Part shown: piece after piece, positions 62,051-64,000 of the stretch | How positions within the stretch are numbered: the first letter of the stretch is position 1 | How the letters are laid out: the number at the start of each line of letters is the position of its first letter | From: Rhizobiales bacterium IMCC20636 | GTDB taxonomy: Bacteria; Pseudomonadota; Alphaproteobacteria; Rhizobiales; GCA-2746425 | NCBI GenBank assembly: GCA_016865015.1 | Contig: CP018226.1 | Location: 589,001-653,000 of the forward strand | Length of the DNA: 64,000 nt | Direction: 5' to 3' | The notes under the pieces: generated by a model | What the model saw: the letters and a program-made list of their open reading frames with translations, nothing else | What the model was told of the DNA's origin: nothing | The model's database searches: none | Translations under genes and position numbers: made by a program

Positions 62051-62079
62051 GTGCTGGCCGACATGATGTTGGCCAGCAC
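62051..62079 (+). terminator. Intercistronic stem-loop after the sugar binding-protein gene
   Basis: GTGCTGGCC (62051-62059) and GGCCAGCAC (62071-62079) form a perfect 9-bp stem with an 11-nt loop, 9 bp after the stop codon and about 28 bp before the permease start. No T-run follows, suggesting mRNA-end protection more than termination. Confidence 0.65.
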
Positions 62080-62107
62080 TTCACAGCTTGAAACCGGGTA
62101 ATTTGAC

Positions 62108-63016
62108 ATGTTTCTGAAACCGAAGACCAAACGCAACAGGGAGATCGCATTCATCTGGATGCTGCTTCTGCCTGCGCTGATGGTCTATCTGTTTTACCGG
62201 ATTATTCCGCTGCTGTGGAATTTTGTGCTGTCCTTCTCGTTCTGGTCACCGGGCAAACCTTTTGAATATGCTGGCCTGTACCATTATGAAGAGATGCTGT
62301 TTTACGACGACGCCTTCTGGACAGCGCTGAAAAACACTGCCGTTTTCATGCTGGCGACGCCAATTTCCATTGCTATTGCGCTGGGACTTGCCTTGCTGGT
62401 GGACCAGAAAATTCGTGGCCGATCATTGTATCGAACCCTGATTTTTCTACCTTATCCAATGATGGTTGTCGCGGTCGGGATCGTCTGGCGCTGGCTTTAT
62501 AATGACAGTGTCGGTCTGATCAATTACGTGCTGCGGTCACTTGGATTGATCGACCAACCGATTGCCTTTCTGGAATCCTACAGTTTTGCCATGGCGTCCG
62601 TCATGGTGGCTGCGATCTGGCAGATCGTCGGGTTTTTCATGATCATATTGTTGACCGGCCTGCAGAACATTCCCGCGCATCTTTATGAAGCAGCGGTGAT
62701 CGATGGTGCCCGGGCGCATCACAGGTTCTGGCGCATCACTCTGCCGCTGTTGCGTCCATCGATCTTCCTGTGCGTCATTCTGGGCGTGATTGCCTCCTTC
62801 ACCAGCTTTGATCTGATTTACACCATGACCGGTGGCGGCCCGGGCCTGGCGACCGAATTGCTGATCACATATATCTACAAGGCATCCTTCACACTCAGCC
62901 GGTTCGACTATGCGGCGGCAGTGACGATCGTGATGTTCTTCCTGTTCCTGACGCTGGCCACTGTCGCGAACCGCCTTGCTGGCGGTGATGCTGGCAAAGT
63001 CGACATTGCGGATTGA
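62108..63016 (+). CDS. Sugar ABC transporter permease, MalF class
   Basis: A 302-residue permease with six membrane segments and the EAA loop (YEAAVIDGARAHHRFWRITLPLLRPSI, about 195-222). An early FLPYPMMVVAVGIVWRWLYND segment is typical of the UgpA/MalF group. It pairs with the second permease encoded 7 bp downstream. Confidence 0.93.
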   Translation: MFLKPKTKRNREIAFIWMLLLPALMVYLFYRIIPLLWNFVLSFSFWSPGKPFEYAGLYHYEEMLFYDDAFWTALKNTAVFMLATPISIAIALGLALLVDQKIRGRSLYRTLIFLPYPMMVVAVGIVWRWLYNDSVGLINYVLRSLGLIDQPIAFLESYSFAMASVMVAAIWQIVGFFMIILLTGLQNIPAHLYEAAVIDGARAHHRFWRITLPLLRPSIFLCVILGVIASFTSFDLIYTMTGGGPGLATELLITYIYKASFTLSRFDYAAAVTIVMFFLFLTLATVANRLAGGDAGKVDIAD

Positions 63017-63023
63017 GGGAAAT

Positions 63024-63836
63024 ATGAGTCTGAGATCACGCATCTTCACGCACGCCATCCTGATCAGCGTCTGCTTTTTCATGCTGCTGCCGATTTACTG
63101 GGTTATCAAGACCAGCGTGAGCGGAGAAAACCTGTTCGTCTATCCGCCTTCCATCATCCCCGCAGATCCCAACATGTTCTATTATGTAGAGGCCTGGTAC
63201 ACGGTTGATTTCGTGCAATTGTTCTCAAACAGTTTTTTGATTGCGACACTGGTTGTCATCGTCAATCTGGTCCTCAATGCGATGGCCGGATACGCATTGA
63301 CCAAGCACTTCCCGGGCAAGTCACTGGTGATGTCGTTTCTGCTGATGTCGATGATGATTCCGTTCCATGCGACCATCATCCCGGCCTATCTGCTGACAGC
63401 GGAACTCGGTTTGCTCAATTCTAAACTTGGGATCGCGCTTCCCGCTCTCAGTCATATTGTTTGCATCCTGCTGTTCAAATCGAATTTCGAGGCGGTCCCG
63501 TCCTCGCTCATTCAGGCGGCGCGGTTGGATGGTTTGAGCGAATGGCAAATCCTGACGAAAATCATGATCCCGCTGTCCAAACCGGCTGTGGCCACCAATA
63601 TCATCCTGTCGTTCATCTGGTCGTGGAACGAGTTTCTCTGGCCGCTCATCGTCGTGCGCAGCCCCGATCAACAGACCATGCCGCTTGGGCTGGTGTCGTT
63701 TCTCGCTTCGTTTGAAGACACAACCGGCTCGCTGTATGCATTCTGCGTGCTTGTGGTGCTGCCGAGCATGCTGGTGTTCCTGCTCGCTCAGAAAGATTTC
63801 ATTCGCGGTCTGACTTCCGGCGCGACGAAAGGCTGA
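63024..63836 (+). CDS. Sugar ABC transporter permease, MalG class
   Basis: A 270-residue permease. The ATG at 63024 follows GAGGGA. Six membrane segments and the EAA loop (IQAARLDGLSEWQILTKIMIPLSKPA) are visible, together with the family-typical start RIFTHAILISVCFFMLLPIYWVIKTS. It completes the importer (ATPase, binding protein, two permeases). Confidence 0.92.
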   Translation: MSLRSRIFTHAILISVCFFMLLPIYWVIKTSVSGENLFVYPPSIIPADPNMFYYVEAWYTVDFVQLFSNSFLIATLVVIVNLVLNAMAGYALTKHFPGKSLVMSFLLMSMMIPFHATIIPAYLLTAELGLLNSKLGIALPALSHIVCILLFKSNFEAVPSSLIQAARLDGLSEWQILTKIMIPLSKPAVATNIILSFIWSWNEFLWPLIVVRSPDQQTMPLGLVSFLASFEDTTGSLYAFCVLVVLPSMLVFLLAQKDFIRGLTSGATKG

Positions 63837-63841
63837 GTGTC

Positions 63842-64000
63842 ATGGACTGGAAATCTCTTCTATTGAACCGCTTTTCACTGACTGTTGGTGTTCTGGTCCT
63901 GGGCGCAGGGCTGTGGAATGCCTATGTGAGTGTCAATGATGATGGACGCATCAGCGGACGTGTTGTCGACCAGACCGGACAGCCGGTGGTGGGCGCTACC
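63842..64000 (+). CDS. Carboxypeptidase-regulatory-like domain protein (N-terminal part only)
   Basis: ATG 63842 opens a frame of 53 codons that runs out of the window. An N-terminal membrane anchor or signal (LTVGVLVLGAGLWNAYV) precedes GRISGRVVDQTGQPVVGAT, the start of a carboxypeptidase-regulatory-like beta domain. It lies 5 bp after the permease gene, so it is part of the operon. Its role cannot be judged from this fragment. A protein at the cell surface or periplasm that assists binding of a polymer-derived sugar is one guess. Confidence 0.7.
   Translation, partial: MDWKSLLLNRFSLTVGVLVLGAGLWNAYVSVNDDGRISGRVVDQTGQPVVGAT

Noticed and set aside
1-64000. Mobile elements, prophage, CRISPR, tRNA or rRNA genes
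   Set aside because: No transposase, integrase, repeat array, cloverleaf with T-loop GGTTCGAATCC-type sequence or rRNA-like stretch was recognised on either strand. A tRNA or covariance-model scan would settle small RNAs.

Overview
The window reads as chromosome of an alphaproteobacterium, most likely a marine member of the Hyphomicrobiales (rhizobial order). The gbpR-chvE-gguABC sugar locus, the hemP-hmuSTUV haem locus with AACTTGA-N9-TCAAGTT (RirA-like) boxes, the many TRAP and ABC importers and the dihydroxypropanesulfonate (DHPS) genes all point that way. No rRNA, tRNA, insertion sequence, phage gene or CRISPR array was found. Nearly all of the window is coding, and the strand changes define about ten operons.

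Layout. (1) 1-6983: a LacI-type regulator (cut by the window edge), two operator palindromes, then a small membrane protein, a three-part TRAP importer and three dehydrogenases of the HpsN/HpsO/HpsP pattern. Together they look like a DHPS (algal organosulfonate) uptake and oxidation operon. (2) 7010-12515: a membrane di-iron hydroxylase, an outer-membrane beta-barrel, a SET-like methyltransferase candidate and a PAS-GGDEF-EAL c-di-GMP protein. (3) 12559-21284: gbpR, chvE, gguABC, L-arabinonate dehydratase and an aldose 1-dehydrogenase, i.e. uptake and non-phosphorylative oxidation of L-arabinose/D-galactose. (4) 21309-22845: a membrane-anchored class II cytochrome c and a renalase-like flavoprotein. 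(5) 23004-33342: haem uptake, made of hmuV-U-T-S and hemP on the minus strand, and a TonB-dependent receptor, a periplasmic protein, exbB, two exbD genes, tonB and an IsdG-like monooxygenase on the plus strand, with two iron-box-like operators in between. (6) 33626-41928: a Ca2+-type P-ATPase, an ABC efflux set (ATPase, FtsX permease, adaptor) and a DUF2325 protein with its own iron-box-like palindrome. (7) 42010-51504: a polar amino-acid ABC importer with an aspartoacylase-like deacylase, a threonine-dehydratase-like enzyme and an esterase, facing an IclR regulator, an aldehyde dehydrogenase and a mandelate-racemase-type enolase. (8) 51693-64000: an IclR-headed run of thirteen plus-strand genes.

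The most interesting part is region 8. Its enzymes (aldose epimerase, two dehydrogenases, SMP-30 lactonase, amidohydrolase, a D-serine-dehydratase-type PLP enzyme with an H-x-C metal site, RidA, HpcH/HpaI aldolase) and a sugar ABC importer can be ordered into a complete oxidative, non-phosphorylating route for an N-acylated amino sugar. In that order it would run oxidation, lactone opening, N-deacylation, deamination to a 2-keto-3-deoxy acid, and retro-aldol cleavage. This is an inference from families and gene order, not a demonstrated pathway.

Recurring features seen directly include a stem-loop just after four of five substrate-binding-protein genes, palindromic sites in front of both IclR genes, and an ExbD paralogue in which the conserved membrane aspartate is asparagine.
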